This document shows, in pieces, positions 42,117 through 51,664 of a stretch of 64,000 nt of DNA (its first letter is position 1; each line of letters begins with the position of its first letter). A program made the translations under genes and the position numbers. Origin of the DNA: JBNNGK01 sp050268245 (GTDB lineage: Bacteria; Pseudomonadota; Gammaproteobacteria; Enterobacterales; Enterobacteriaceae); NCBI RefSeq assembly GCF_050268245.1, contig NZ_JBNNGK010000010.1, positions 62,001 to 126,000 of the forward strand. Reading direction: 5' to 3'. Below the pieces are notes generated by a model, which saw nothing but the letters and a program-made list of their open reading frames with translations, had not been told where the DNA came from and searched no databases.

Positions 42117-44444
42117 TTAGCGTTTCTTACCGAATGCTGCTGCCAGAGCATCACCCATCGCGCTGTTGCCTGCAGGCGAACTCGCACGTGGTTTCGGTTT
42201 GTTTGTTGCAGGGCGTGTGGCGTTATCACGTACTGGGGTATTCGCGCCACCGCGGCGTGGTGAGCCTTCACCCGGTTGTTCGTCGAGCCGCATGGTCAGT
42301 GCGATACGTTTCCGCTGCAAATCCACTTCCATCACTTTGACCTTAACGATATCGCCTGCTTTCACCACGGTGTGCGGATCTTCAACGAATTTATCCGCCA
42401 ACGAAGAGATATGCACTAAACCATCCTGATGGACACCGATATCGACAAACGCGCCAAAATTGGTGACGTTGGTGACCGAACCTTCCAGGATCATGCCCGG
42501 CTGTAGATCGTTGAGCGTTTCCACGCCATCGGCAAAGGTGGCGGTTTTAAACTCAGGCCGCGGATCGCGCCCCGGTTTTTCTAACTCTTTGAGGATGTCC
42601 GTTACCGTCGGCATACCGAACTGTTCATCAGTGAAATCGCTGGCCCTGAGGTTACGCACGGCGCTCGGATTGCCCATCAACTCTTGCAATGCTTGCTGGG
42701 TCGCCGCCAGAATGCGCTCGACGACCGGGTAGGTTTCTGGGTGAACGGTTGAAGCGTCCAGTGGATTATCACCGTGGTTGATACGCAGGAAGCCCGCGCA
42801 CTGTTCAAAGGCTTTTGGCCCCAAGCGGCTGACTTTCAGCAACTGCGCGCGATTGGCGAAGCGGCCGTTTTCATCACGCCAGTTGACGATATTTTGCGCC
42901 ATGATGCGCGTCAGACCGGCGACACGAGTCAGTAACGGCACAGAGGCGGTATTCAGATCGACACCGACGGCGTTCACGCAGTCCTCAACCACCGAATCCA
43001 GTTTTTTCGCCAATTGGCTCTGGCTGACGTCGTGCTGATACTGACCAACGCCGATCGATTTCGGATCGATCTTCACCAGCTCGGCCAGCGGATCTTGCAA
43101 ACGACGGGCGATGGACACCGCCCCACGCAGTGACACGTCAAGGTTCGGGAACTCCTGCGCCGCCAACTCTGAGGCTGAGTAGACCGATGCTCCCGCTTCG
43201 CTGACGATCACTTTTTGCGCATTGACTTCCGGGAACTGTTTTTGCAGTTCGAGGAAGAAGCGTTCGGTCTCACGGGAGGCGGTACCGTTACCGATCGCCA
43301 CCAGTTCTACGTGATGTTTGATGCACAAGGCGGCGACGATGGCGGCGGCTTTGGCCGCTTGGCCGGTGTGCGGGTAGACGGTATCGGTCGCCACCAGTTT
43401 GCCGGTGGCGTCAACCACGGCCACTTTTACCCCAGTACGCAGCCCCGGATCGAGCCCCATGGTGGCGCGCATCCCCGCTGGCGCGGCCATCAGCAGATCG
43501 TGCAGGTTGCGTGCAAACACATTGATGGCTTCATCTTCAGCGCGTTCACGCACCGTGCCCATCAGTTCGGTTTCCAGGTGCAGGAGCACCTTGATGCGCC
43601 AGGTCCAGTTCACTACCGCTTTACGCCAGGCATCTGCCGGTGCGTTATTCAGCCGCAGATTCAGGTGATTGATAATGATTTGTTCGGCCTGGCTTTCGCG
43701 CGGCGCTTCTTCACAGTGTGGATCGGCATTTAATGCCAGTTGCAAAATGCCTTCGTTGCGGCCGCGGAACATTGCCAGTGCACGGTGTGAAGGGACGTGA
43801 GAAAGCGGCTCATGGTGATCGAAGTAGTCGCGGAATTTCGCGCCTTCCTGCTCTTTACCTTCGACCACTTTGGCGACCAGATGGGCGTTTTTCCACAGGT
43901 AATCACGCACTTTTGCCAGCAGCGCCGCGTCTTCCGCGAAGCGCTCCATCAAAATATAACGTGCGCCATCCAGCGCGGCTTTCACGTCTGCTACGCCTTT
44001 GTCTGCATTAACGTACCGTTCCGCCAGCTGTTCCGGTTGCTGCTGCGGATCTTGCCACAGGCTATCGGCCAACGGTTCCAAACCGGCTTCAATGGCAATC
44101 TGGCCACGGGTGCGGCGTTTGGGTTTGTATGGCAGATAAAGGTCTTCGAGCTCGGTTTTACTCAGCGTGCCGTTGATCGCGCTCGCGAGTTGTTCGGTGA
44201 GTTTGCCTTGTTCTTCGATCGACTTGAGGATCGTTTGACGACGATCTTCTAGTTCACGCAAATAACCCAGACGTGTTTCCAACAGACGCAGTTGGGTATC
44301 GTCCAGGCTGCCGGTCACTTCCTTACGGTAGCGTGCAATAAATGGCACGGTGTTCCCTTCATCCAGCAGACGGATGGCGGAGTCAACTTGCTCCGGCCGG
44401 GCTTGCAGTTCTGTTGCAATAATGCGGCTCAGTGGATCATTCAT
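42117..44444 (-). CDS. yhgF: Tex-family RNA-binding protein YhgF
   Basis: This 775-residue protein is a Tex homologue with a nuclease-like YqgF domain, a helix-hairpin-helix segment (around LLTRVAGLTRIMAQNIV) and a C-terminal S1 domain (GMILEGSVTNVTNFGAFVDI, about residues 655-725). It ends in a basic, low-complexity tail. Tex proteins act in transcription and RNA quality control. The length matches the family. Confidence 0.94.
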   Translation of the reverse strand: MNDPLSRIIATELQARPEQVDSAIRLLDEGNTVPFIARYRKEVTGSLDDTQLRLLETRLGYLRELEDRRQTILKSIEEQGKLTEQLASAINGTLSKTELEDLYLPYKPKRRTRGQIAIEAGLEPLADSLWQDPQQQPEQLAERYVNADKGVADVKAALDGARYILMERFAEDAALLAKVRDYLWKNAHLVAKVVEGKEQEGAKFRDYFDHHEPLSHVPSHRALAMFRGRNEGILQLALNADPHCEEAPRESQAEQIIINHLNLRLNNAPADAWRKAVVNWTWRIKVLLHLETELMGTVRERAEDEAINVFARNLHDLLMAAPAGMRATMGLDPGLRTGVKVAVVDATGKLVATDTVYPHTGQAAKAAAIVAALCIKHHVELVAIGNGTASRETERFFLELQKQFPEVNAQKVIVSEAGASVYSASELAAQEFPNLDVSLRGAVSIARRLQDPLAELVKIDPKSIGVGQYQHDVSQSQLAKKLDSVVEDCVNAVGVDLNTASVPLLTRVAGLTRIMAQNIVNWRDENGRFANRAQLLKVSRLGPKAFEQCAGFLRINHGDNPLDASTVHPETYPVVERILAATQQALQELMGNPSAVRNLRASDFTDEQFGMPTVTDILKELEKPGRDPRPEFKTATFADGVETLNDLQPGMILEGSVTNVTNFGAFVDIGVHQDGLVHISSLADKFVEDPHTVVKAGDIVKVKVMEVDLQRKRIALTMRLDEQPGEGSPRRGGANTPVRDNATRPATNKPKPRASSPAGNSAMGDALAAAFGKKR

Positions 44445-44792
44445 AAGTCTGGTATCTATTAAGAGCGATGAATAAGCAGGTGGACAGTTATACGTATTGC
44501 ACGCGGAAAATGCCAGTCTAGCGGGCGTGCTGCCGTGGGTGCCCGGCGTCGAAAGCGCCGGCTTGCAAGGCCATGGTGGCCGTTCAGATTACGCTGAAAC
44601 TGCAACGCCGCCGGATCAAGGCAAAAGCCGTCACCTATCCGGAATTCACAAACCCCGTATGCGCTGAGTGTGAGCCCGAACAAATTTGGCTCCGTCACCC
44701 ACGTACTTTATGCGTTATTGGATGAAGCACGCAGGAGCGAGGCGAACCATTATTGCCTCGCGCCCGGCTAAACCGAGTGAATAACCGGGTTT
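44445..44792. other. Intergenic region between yhgF and greB
   Basis: In these 348 bases I see no gene. A CCCGG / CCGGG hairpin around 44761-44792 could end greB transcription on the minus strand, and the remainder would hold the yhgF promoter. Confidence 0.5.
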
Positions 44793-45266
44793 TTATTGCA
44801 CGTATTCAATCTGGTTAACATACCACTGGGCTTCACCCACTGGCGTATTCACGCTGGCGGTATCGCCGACCTCTTTCTTTAGCAAAGCGCGCGCCATCGG
44901 CGAGTCGATGGAAATGTAATCTTTGCGCCCAAAAATCTCATCGTAGCCGACGATGCGGAAGCGCTTGATCATGCCCTCGTCATTTTCCACCTCGACCCAG
45001 GCACCGAAAAATACTTTGCCTTCTTGCTGTGGTGAGTAATCAACGATCTTTAGCTGTTCCAAACACTTGGTGAGATACCGCACCCGGCGGTCGATCTCGC
45101 GTAGCCGTTTTTTATTGTATTGGTAATCGGCGTTTTCACTGCGATCGCCAAGGCTGACGGCCCAGGTCACCTTTTTGGTGACTTCCGGGCGTTCTTCGCG
45201 CCACAGATAATCCAACTCTTGTTTGAGTTTGTTATAACCTTCACGGGTTATCAGTTGAGTTCTCAT
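44793..45266 (-). CDS. greB: Transcript cleavage factor GreB
   Basis: This 157-residue factor rescues backtracked RNA polymerase by stimulating transcript cleavage. The N-terminal coiled coil carries the acidic tip GDRSENADYQYNKKRLREID, with the Asp and Glu needed for cleavage. The C-terminal FKBP-like domain contains the family segment DEIFGRKDYISIDSPMAR. The ATG at 45266 (MRTQLITREGYNKL) gives the family length; the upstream in-frame extension is not conserved. It is divergent from ompR. Confidence 0.94.
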   Translation of the reverse strand: MRTQLITREGYNKLKQELDYLWREERPEVTKKVTWAVSLGDRSENADYQYNKKRLREIDRRVRYLTKCLEQLKIVDYSPQQEGKVFFGAWVEVENDEGMIKRFRIVGYDEIFGRKDYISIDSPMARALLKKEVGDTASVNTPVGEAQWYVNQIEYVQ

Positions 45267-45556
45267 CGTTATCCACCTTAATGGATCGGTCATGGGAGTG
45301 TGCGCGCTGATTTTCGCATAAAGTTGGGTGAGGCTGGCATTTTATCGCAATGTGTTATGCTGCGCTAAAGCGTGCGAAGGGGGTAGGCGTTCAGGGTGCC
45401 ACTCATCGCTCTGATAACGAAAATTGTTGATAAATGGGCAGAACAATAAGCTTTGTAACAATTTCGTCTAGAATATATACCAATAATCGCTGTCCGAAAT
45501 GACAAGGTTTTTTAACAATATTCGTGTCAGGCAATACAGCCTTTGGGAGTAATACA

Positions 45557-46276
45557 ATGCAAGAGAATCATAAGATTCTGGTCGTCGACGATGATATGCG
45601 TTTGCGTGCGCTGCTAGAGCGTTATTTAACCGAACAGGGCTTTCAGGTGCGTAGCGTGGCTAACGCTGAGCAAATGGATCGCTTACTGACCCGTGAGTCT
45701 TTTCATCTGATGGTGTTGGACTTGATGTTACCCGGTGAAGATGGCCTGTCTATCTGCCGTCGTTTGCGCAGCCAAAGTAACCCGATGCCGATCATTATGG
45801 TCACGGCGAAGGGGGAAGAAGTTGACCGCATTGTCGGGTTGGAAATCGGTGCCGATGATTACATTCCCAAGCCGTTTAACCCGCGTGAATTACTGGCGCG
45901 TATCCGCGCGGTACTGCGCCGCCAGGCTAACGAACTGCCGGGAGCACCTTCGCAAGAAGAGGCGGTGATTGCATTCGGCAAATTTAAGCTGAACCTGGGC
46001 ACGCGGGAAATGTTCCGCGAAGACGAGCCTATGCCACTGACCAGCGGAGAGTTCGCGGTGTTAAAAGCGCTGGTCAGTCACCCGCGTGAGCCGCTATCGC
46101 GTGATAAGCTGATGAACTTGGCGCGTGGGCGTGAATACAGCGCGATGGAACGTTCTATTGACGTGCAAATTTCCCGCTTGCGCCGCATGGTTGAAGAAGA
46201 TCCTGCACATCCTCGCTATATCCAGACCGTTTGGGGTCTTGGCTACGTGTTCGTACCGGACGGCAGTAAGGCATGA
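45557..46276 (+). CDS. ompR: Osmoregulatory response regulator OmpR
   Basis: This 239-residue protein is almost identical to E. coli OmpR. The receiver domain has the phosphorylated Asp55 in VLDLMLPG; the C-terminal winged helix spans about residues 137-235. It controls porins and other envelope genes with EnvZ. The ATG at 45557 (MQENHKILVVDDDMRLR) is the correct start; an upstream in-frame start at 45524 is not conserved. It overlaps envZ by four bases (ATGA). Confidence 0.97.
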   Translation: MQENHKILVVDDDMRLRALLERYLTEQGFQVRSVANAEQMDRLLTRESFHLMVLDLMLPGEDGLSICRRLRSQSNPMPIIMVTAKGEEVDRIVGLEIGADDYIPKPFNPRELLARIRAVLRRQANELPGAPSQEEAVIAFGKFKLNLGTREMFREDEPMPLTSGEFAVLKALVSHPREPLSRDKLMNLARGREYSAMERSIDVQISRLRRMVEEDPAHPRYIQTVWGLGYVFVPDGSKA

Positions 46277-47643
46277 GGCGATTACGCTTTTCACCGCGTA
46301 GCTCGTTTGCCCGAACGTTGTTGTTGATCGTCACCTTGCTGTTTGTCAGTTTGGTGACGACCTATCTGGTGGTGCTGAACTTCGCCATTTTGCCCAGTCT
46401 TCAACAGTTCAATAAGGTGTTAGCGTACGAAGTGCGTATGCTCATGACCGATCGGCTGCAGTTGGAAGATGGTACGTTGCTGGAGGTGCCACCGGCATTT
46501 CGCCGGGAAATCTACCGTGAATTGGGGATTTCGTTGTACACCAATGCTGCAGCAGAAGAGAGTGGACTGCGTTGGGCACAACATTACGAATTTCTCAGTC
46601 AACAGATGGCGCAACAGTTAGGTGGGCCGACCGAGGTTCGGGTGGAGGTTAACAAAGACTCCCCGGTCGTTTGGTTAAAAACCTGGCTGTCCCCCGATAT
46701 CTGGGTGCGAGTACCATTGACTGAGATTCACCAAGGGGATTTCTCGCCGCTGTTTCGTTATACCTTGGCGATTATGCTATTGGCGATCGGCGGAGCCTGG
46801 CTGTTTATTCGCATTCAAAACCGGCCGTTAGTAGAGCTGGAACATGCGGCGTTGCAGGTAGGAAAGGGCATTATTCCGCCGCCGCTGCGTGAGTATGGTG
46901 CATCTGAGGTGCGTTCGGTCACGCGGGCGTTCAACCAAATGGCCTCCGGCGTTAAGCAACTGGCGGATGATCGTACCTTACTGATGGCTGGCGTCAGCCA
47001 TGATTTGCGCACGCCATTGACGCGCATTCGTCTGGCGACGGAAATGATGAGTGCCGAAGACGGATATCTGTCGGAATCGATTAATAAAGATATCGAAGAA
47101 TGTAACGTTATCATCGAGCAATTTATTGATTATCTGCGCACCGGGCAGGAAATACAGACCGAACTGTGCGATCTGAACGCCATTTTGAGTGAGGTTGTCG
47201 CGACTGAAAGTGGCTATGAACGGGTCATCCACTCGGCGTTATTACCCGGTGAATTGATGATGAATGTGCATCCGTTGTCGATAAAGCGTGCGGCCGTCAA
47301 CATGGTGGTCAACGCAGCGCGCTATGGCAATGGTTGGATTAACGTGAGCAGCGGGCGTGAGCTTCAGCGCGGTTGGTTCCAAGTAGAGGATGATGGTCCG
47401 GGTATCAAACCCGAAGATCTCAAGCATTTACTGCAACCGTTCGTGCGTGGCGACAGTGCGCGTAGTACCAGCGGCACTGGCTTGGGGTTGGCGATTGTAC
47501 AGCGTATTATTGATGGGCATGCTGGCGAGTTAGAATTCGGTCGCAGTGAGCGGGGTGGGTTACGCATTCGTGCTTACATTCCGATGCCGATTGAAAAGCG
47601 TGAAACCGCTAACGGCAATGCCGTGTTGAAAGAGAAAGCCTGA
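46273..47643 (+). CDS. envZ: Osmosensor histidine kinase EnvZ
   Basis: This 456-residue inner-membrane kinase has two transmembrane helices (about residues 16-38 and 160-180), a periplasmic loop, a HAMP domain and the phospho-accepting His243 in GVSHDLRTPLTR. The ATP-binding boxes are visible (VNAARYG, DDGPGIKPED, GTGLGLAIVQRI). It phosphorylates and dephosphorylates OmpR. It is translated with ompR through the ATGA overlap. Confidence 0.96.
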   Translation: MRRLRFSPRSSFARTLLLIVTLLFVSLVTTYLVVLNFAILPSLQQFNKVLAYEVRMLMTDRLQLEDGTLLEVPPAFRREIYRELGISLYTNAAAEESGLRWAQHYEFLSQQMAQQLGGPTEVRVEVNKDSPVVWLKTWLSPDIWVRVPLTEIHQGDFSPLFRYTLAIMLLAIGGAWLFIRIQNRPLVELEHAALQVGKGIIPPPLREYGASEVRSVTRAFNQMASGVKQLADDRTLLMAGVSHDLRTPLTRIRLATEMMSAEDGYLSESINKDIEECNVIIEQFIDYLRTGQEIQTELCDLNAILSEVVATESGYERVIHSALLPGELMMNVHPLSIKRAAVNMVVNAARYGNGWINVSSGRELQRGWFQVEDDGPGIKPEDLKHLLQPFVRGDSARSTSGTGLGLAIVQRIIDGHAGELEFGRSERGGLRIRAYIPMPIEKRETANGNAVLKEKA

Positions 47644-47680
47644 TAACACCTCATGTCATGCCGTTTTCCTGTCGGTATAA

Positions 47681-47711
47681 CAGTTAAGGCGTGGGATCCA
47701 CGCCTTAACTG
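47681..47711. terminator. Bidirectional terminator between envZ and pckA
   Basis: CAGTTAAGGCGTGG / CACGCCTTAACTG arms around a short GATC-containing centre form a nearly perfect palindrome between convergent genes. Confidence 0.82.
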
Positions 47712-47730
47712 AACAACTAATCAATGAGTA

Positions 47731-49350
47731 TTACAGCTTGGGGCCGGCACTGAGCAGCGCAGCGCCTGCCGGAGTATCGGTATATTTATCGAAGTTGGTG
47801 ATAAAGCGTTGAGCCAGATCTTGCGCTTTTTCGCGCCATTGTGCTTCATTTTGGTAGGTTGCACGCGGATCGAGAATCGCCGGGTTAACGCCCGGTAGCG
47901 CGGTGGGCATCGCTAGATCGAAGATCGGCAGAGTGATCGTTTCGGCGTTATCGATTTCGCCATTGAGTATGGCGTCAATAATGCCGCGCGTATCTTTAAT
48001 TGAAATTCGCTTACCGCTACCGTTCCAGCCGGTGTTGACCAGATAAGCCTGCGCGCCTGCCGCTTGCATACGCTTCACCAGCACTTCGGCGTATTGCGTT
48101 GGGTGCAATGACAGGAAAGCTGCGCCGAAGCAGGCAGAGAAGGTTGGTGTTGGCTCTGTGACGCCCCGTTCAGTTCCCGCCAGTTTCGCGGTAAAGCCGG
48201 ACAGAAAGTGATACTGCGTTTGGTCTGCAGTGAGGCGTGACACCGGCGGCAGCACACCAAACGCATCCGCCGTCAGGAAGATCACTTTGGTGGCATGCCC
48301 GGCTTTAGAAACTGGTTTAACGATGTTATGGATGTGGTAGATCGGATAGGAAACGCGAGTGTTCTCGGTTTTCGAGCCGTCATTGAAATCCACTGAGCCA
48401 TCGGCTAACACGGTGACGTTTTCCAACAGCGCATCGCGTTTGATGGCGTGGTAAATGTCTGGCTCAGCCTCGGCAGAAAGTTTGATCGTTTTGGCGTAGC
48501 AGCCGCCTTCGAAGTTGAACACGCCATCATCGTCCCAGCCGTGTTCATCATCACCAATCAGTTGGCGTTTTGGATCGGTAGACAGTGTGGTTTTGCCGGT
48601 GCCAGACAGGCCGAAGAACACGGCGACGTCGCCTTTTTCACCCACGTTAGCCGAACAGTGCATCGAGGCAATGCCTTTCAGCGGCAGCAGGTAGTTCATC
48701 ATAGAGAACATCCCTTTCTTCATTTCACCGCCGTACCAGGTTCCGCCGATCAACTGCATGCGTTCGGTCAGATTGAATGCCACGAAATTTTCCGAATTCA
48801 GCCCTTGCTGCTGCCAGTGCGGATTGGTGCATTTTGCGCCGTTCATCACCACGAAGTCGGGCTCAAAATCTGTCAGCTCTTCATCGCTTGGGCGGATGAA
48901 CATGTTTTTTACAAAGTGTGCCTGCCAAGCGACTTCGGTGATAAAACGAACCTTCAGGCGGGAATCGGCGTTTGCACCGCAGAACGTATCCACCACAAAC
49001 AGGCGTTTCCCCGAGAGTTGTTCGGTGACGAGGGTTTTCAGATCGGCCCAGACTTCCTGGCTCAGGGGTTTGTTATCGTTTTTGCCTTTGCCCTGATCGG
49101 CCCACCACACGCTATCGCGGGTGATGTCGTCACGGACAATGTATTTATCTTTTGGGGAACGCCCGGTAAAAATCCCGGTGTCGACGGCTACCGCACCCAG
49201 ATTGGTCACAACCCCGCGCTCAAACCCCTCTAAAGACGGGTCAGTTTCTTCCTTGAATAGCAATTCATAACTGGGATTGTGAACGATTTCGCCGATGTCA
49301 TGAATTCCATAAGCGGCAAGATCTTGGTGGGTTATACCTTTAGCACACAT
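47731..49350 (-). CDS. pckA: Phosphoenolpyruvate carboxykinase (ATP)
   Basis: This 539-residue enzyme converts oxaloacetate to phosphoenolpyruvate in gluconeogenesis. The kinase motif GLSGTGKTTLS and the following DDEHGWDD are present, together with the oxaloacetate/metal segment FTGRSPKDKY near residue 60. The length equals the E. coli enzyme (540). It is convergent with envZ. Confidence 0.97.
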   Translation of the reverse strand: MCAKGITHQDLAAYGIHDIGEIVHNPSYELLFKEETDPSLEGFERGVVTNLGAVAVDTGIFTGRSPKDKYIVRDDITRDSVWWADQGKGKNDNKPLSQEVWADLKTLVTEQLSGKRLFVVDTFCGANADSRLKVRFITEVAWQAHFVKNMFIRPSDEELTDFEPDFVVMNGAKCTNPHWQQQGLNSENFVAFNLTERMQLIGGTWYGGEMKKGMFSMMNYLLPLKGIASMHCSANVGEKGDVAVFFGLSGTGKTTLSTDPKRQLIGDDEHGWDDDGVFNFEGGCYAKTIKLSAEAEPDIYHAIKRDALLENVTVLADGSVDFNDGSKTENTRVSYPIYHIHNIVKPVSKAGHATKVIFLTADAFGVLPPVSRLTADQTQYHFLSGFTAKLAGTERGVTEPTPTFSACFGAAFLSLHPTQYAEVLVKRMQAAGAQAYLVNTGWNGSGKRISIKDTRGIIDAILNGEIDNAETITLPIFDLAMPTALPGVNPAILDPRATYQNEAQWREKAQDLAQRFITNFDKYTDTPAGAALLSAGPKL

Positions 49351-49507
49351 GTCACTACTCCTTGGTCACAGAATTTCTGGGCGCCAATTGTAGGGATTCG
49401 TAGGCTGTTAACCGCGATAGCTATCAAATATTTAACGTCTTACACTATTTTTTGTTACGAACTGGGAGGTAGGCCACGGAAAAAAGCAAGCGTGCAAACG
49501 GCGTGGG

Positions 49508-49534
49508 CTGGCGGGCATCGGGTGTGCCCGCCAG
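49508..49534 (-). terminator. Hairpin after hslO
   Basis: CTGGCGGGCA / TGCCCGCCAG stem with a 7-base loop lies 13 bases after the hslO stop. The T run is weak, so termination is plausible but not certain. Confidence 0.55.
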
Positions 49535-49547
49535 TTTGGGGTACAAC

Positions 49548-50429
49548 TCAGTGCAACCGATCGCTTTCTTCGGTGTTACCGGTGTAGAGCGCGGCGACGT
49601 CCAGTGGTTCAAACACATAGTGATTGCCGCAGTAGTCACAATGCATATCGATGTTGCCATCCTGTTCCAGCATCTCGGCGACTTCTTCCGCCGGCAGCGT
49701 CAGTAACGCATCAGCACAGCGTTGACGCGAACAGGTACAGCGGAATATCACCGGTTGCGGCTCATACAGCGTGACCTCTTCCTGGTGATACAGGCGATAG
49801 AGCACCTCGTTAGCAGGCAGATTGAACAGCTCTTCGCTTTTGATGGTGTGAGTTAACTGCACCAAATGGTCGAAGTCATCCGCATTCTTGTCGTCCTGCG
49901 CGGGGAGAACCTGCAGCAACATACCACCGGCCGCCGGTTTGCCTTCGGCTTCGCCGGTGCGAATGAACAGACGCGTAGGCAACTGCTCAGATTGATGGAA
50001 ATAGTTTTCAAGGCAGGCGGCCAAGGTGTCACCTTCCAGCGCCACGACGCCCTGATAACGCTCACCTTCAGCCGGGCTGATGGTGATGACCATCACGCCG
50101 TTGCCAATCATCTGATGCAGTGTGCTGTCGCTGGCGATCTCGCCTTGCAGACGGGCTACGCCGCGCATTTCCTGCTGGTTATTGCCGTTGATTACCGCCA
50201 GTTTTAGCGGGCCATCGCCTTGTAATTGCACAGTAATGTCGCCGTCGAATTTCAGCGTCGCGGTCAACAGGCTGGTCGCCACCAACATTTCACCCAGCAG
50301 CTTTTGCACGGGGGCAGGGTAGTCATGGTTGCTCAGGATGTGCTGATAGGTTTCGCTGATAGTAACCAGCTCACCGCGCACCGCGTAGTTTTCAAACAGG
50401 TAACGGTGTAATTGGTCATGGTTAGACAT
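49548..50429 (-). CDS. hslO: Redox-regulated chaperone Hsp33
   Basis: This 293-residue chaperone prevents aggregation under oxidative stress. The C-terminal zinc/redox switch has the expected CTC and CDYC pairs (CTCSRQRC near residue 233 and MHCDYCGNHYVFEP near residue 265). The length is normal (292). It is in the hslR-hslO pair, 25 bases downstream of hslR. Confidence 0.95.
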   Translation of the reverse strand: MSNHDQLHRYLFENYAVRGELVTISETYQHILSNHDYPAPVQKLLGEMLVATSLLTATLKFDGDITVQLQGDGPLKLAVINGNNQQEMRGVARLQGEIASDSTLHQMIGNGVMVITISPAEGERYQGVVALEGDTLAACLENYFHQSEQLPTRLFIRTGEAEGKPAAGGMLLQVLPAQDDKNADDFDHLVQLTHTIKSEELFNLPANEVLYRLYHQEEVTLYEPQPVIFRCTCSRQRCADALLTLPAEEVAEMLEQDGNIDMHCDYCGNHYVFEPLDVAALYTGNTEESDRLH

Positions 50430-50454
50430 AATTTTCTCTCATTGAGGCGAGGGA

Positions 50455-50865
50455 TTATTCCGACTCGCCAAATTTAAATTTAATCAGGTCACGCCGCTCT
50501 TTCTTGTCCGGACGTCGATCCGGGTGCGGCATGGTCAGGGCATTCATTTTGCGCGCCTGCGCCATTTTTTCGCGGTTAGCGATGCTGGTTTCCGTTTCTT
50601 GATACATCAGCTGCGCCTCGCTCGCCCCGCGCCGTTGGCTGGTGGTGGCCAGCACGATCACCGTTCGTTCTTCATTACCCTGACGCAGTTTGATCTCAGC
50701 GTTCCGTTCGACGATCTTACTCGGTTTGCTACGTTGGCCGTTGTAGTGGACTTTGCCGCCGTCCACCATCTCACGCGCCAGTGCGCGGGTTTTATAAAAA
50801 CGCGCTGCCCACAGCCATTTATCTAACCGCACGGCATCATCGGGGTTTTCTTTTGTTTTCATCAA
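50455..50865 (-). CDS. hslR: Heat-shock ribosome-associated protein HslR (Hsp15)
   Basis: This 136-residue S4-domain protein binds free 50S subunits carrying a nascent peptide and helps recycle them. The S4 core is DKWLWAARFYKTRALAREMV with the basic follow-on VHYNGQRSKPSK. The stop precedes hslO closely, and the start overlaps yrfG by four bases. Confidence 0.94.
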   Translation of the reverse strand: MMKTKENPDDAVRLDKWLWAARFYKTRALAREMVDGGKVHYNGQRSKPSKIVERNAEIKLRQGNEERTVIVLATTSQRRGASEAQLMYQETETSIANREKMAQARKMNALTMPHPDRRPDKKERRDLIKFKFGESE

Positions 50866-51539
50866 AGCCTCCGTTCTAACGCCGGTATCAATTGGCGATA
50901 ATCGCGCATTGACGGATGGCGCTGAAAGGTTTTCTCCGCCGTACTGGAGTCTGGGTTTTGTACACCCAGGCAGTAGCGAATGCCAAACTGGCTCGCGGCA
51001 TCCAGAATGGGTTCTCCGTCATCAACGAACAGTGTACGTTGCGGATTGAATCCGGTCTGTTGCTGAACGGCCTGCCACAGACGCTGATCTTCTTTGGGAT
51101 ACCCAAATGTGTGGGTGGAAAGTAATAAATCAAGGTGCTGATCCAACCCCGTATGCTCAATTTTTACCGCCAGGCTGTGTGGATGCGCGTTGGTCAGCAA
51201 AATAGTCTGGCGGCCTGCCTGACGTAACGCCTGTAAAAAGGGGGTTGTATCATCACGCAGACGCGCACGATAACCGACTGCGCTGGTCATGGCGTAAATA
51301 TCCAAATCCAGCCGCTCGCTCCAGTAATCGAAGCAGTACCAGTTCATGGTGTGCTGCACCGCGCGATATTCTTCATCAATCAGTTGGCGAGCCTGCTCAA
51401 AAGGAATTGCGCGTTGCGCACTCAACGCCTGTGGTACCAGGTTGAGCCAGAAATGACTGTCGAACTCGAGATCGAGCAAGGTGCCGTCCATATCTAACAA
51501 GACAGTATCGATATCGCACCAATTGAATTGAGGAACCAT
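50862..51539 (-). CDS. yrfG: HAD-family GMP/IMP nucleotidase YrfG
   Basis: This 225-residue HAD hydrolase has the nucleophile motif DMDGTLLDLEFD near residue 17, the Ser/Thr motif LLTNAH near residue 115 and the acidic motif FVDDGEPIL near residue 170. E. coli YrfG is a GMP/IMP 5'-nucleotidase. It leads the yrfG-hslR-hslO group with tight spacing. Confidence 0.92.
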   Translation of the reverse strand: MVPQFNWCDIDTVLLDMDGTLLDLEFDSHFWLNLVPQALSAQRAIPFEQARQLIDEEYRAVQHTMNWYCFDYWSERLDLDIYAMTSAVGYRARLRDDTTPFLQALRQAGRQTILLTNAHPHSLAVKIEHTGLDQHLDLLLSTHTFGYPKEDQRLWQAVQQQTGFNPQRTLFVDDGEPILDAASQFGIRYCLGVQNPDSSTAEKTFQRHPSMRDYRQLIPALERRL

Positions 51540-51664
51540 GAACTCTCCAAAGGCAAGCCAGCATCGACCCGCTGCGGTTACACAGCGGGAAGGTTATCTG
51601 GTTCAGGGTAGCATAATTGGAGAGTGGCGGTGAGAGCGTGCCGTGCTCAGCACACCGCGCTACG

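Noticed and set aside
48448..49233. 261-codon plus-strand open frame opposite pckA
   Set aside because: Antisense shadow of pckA, without a plausible start or domain.
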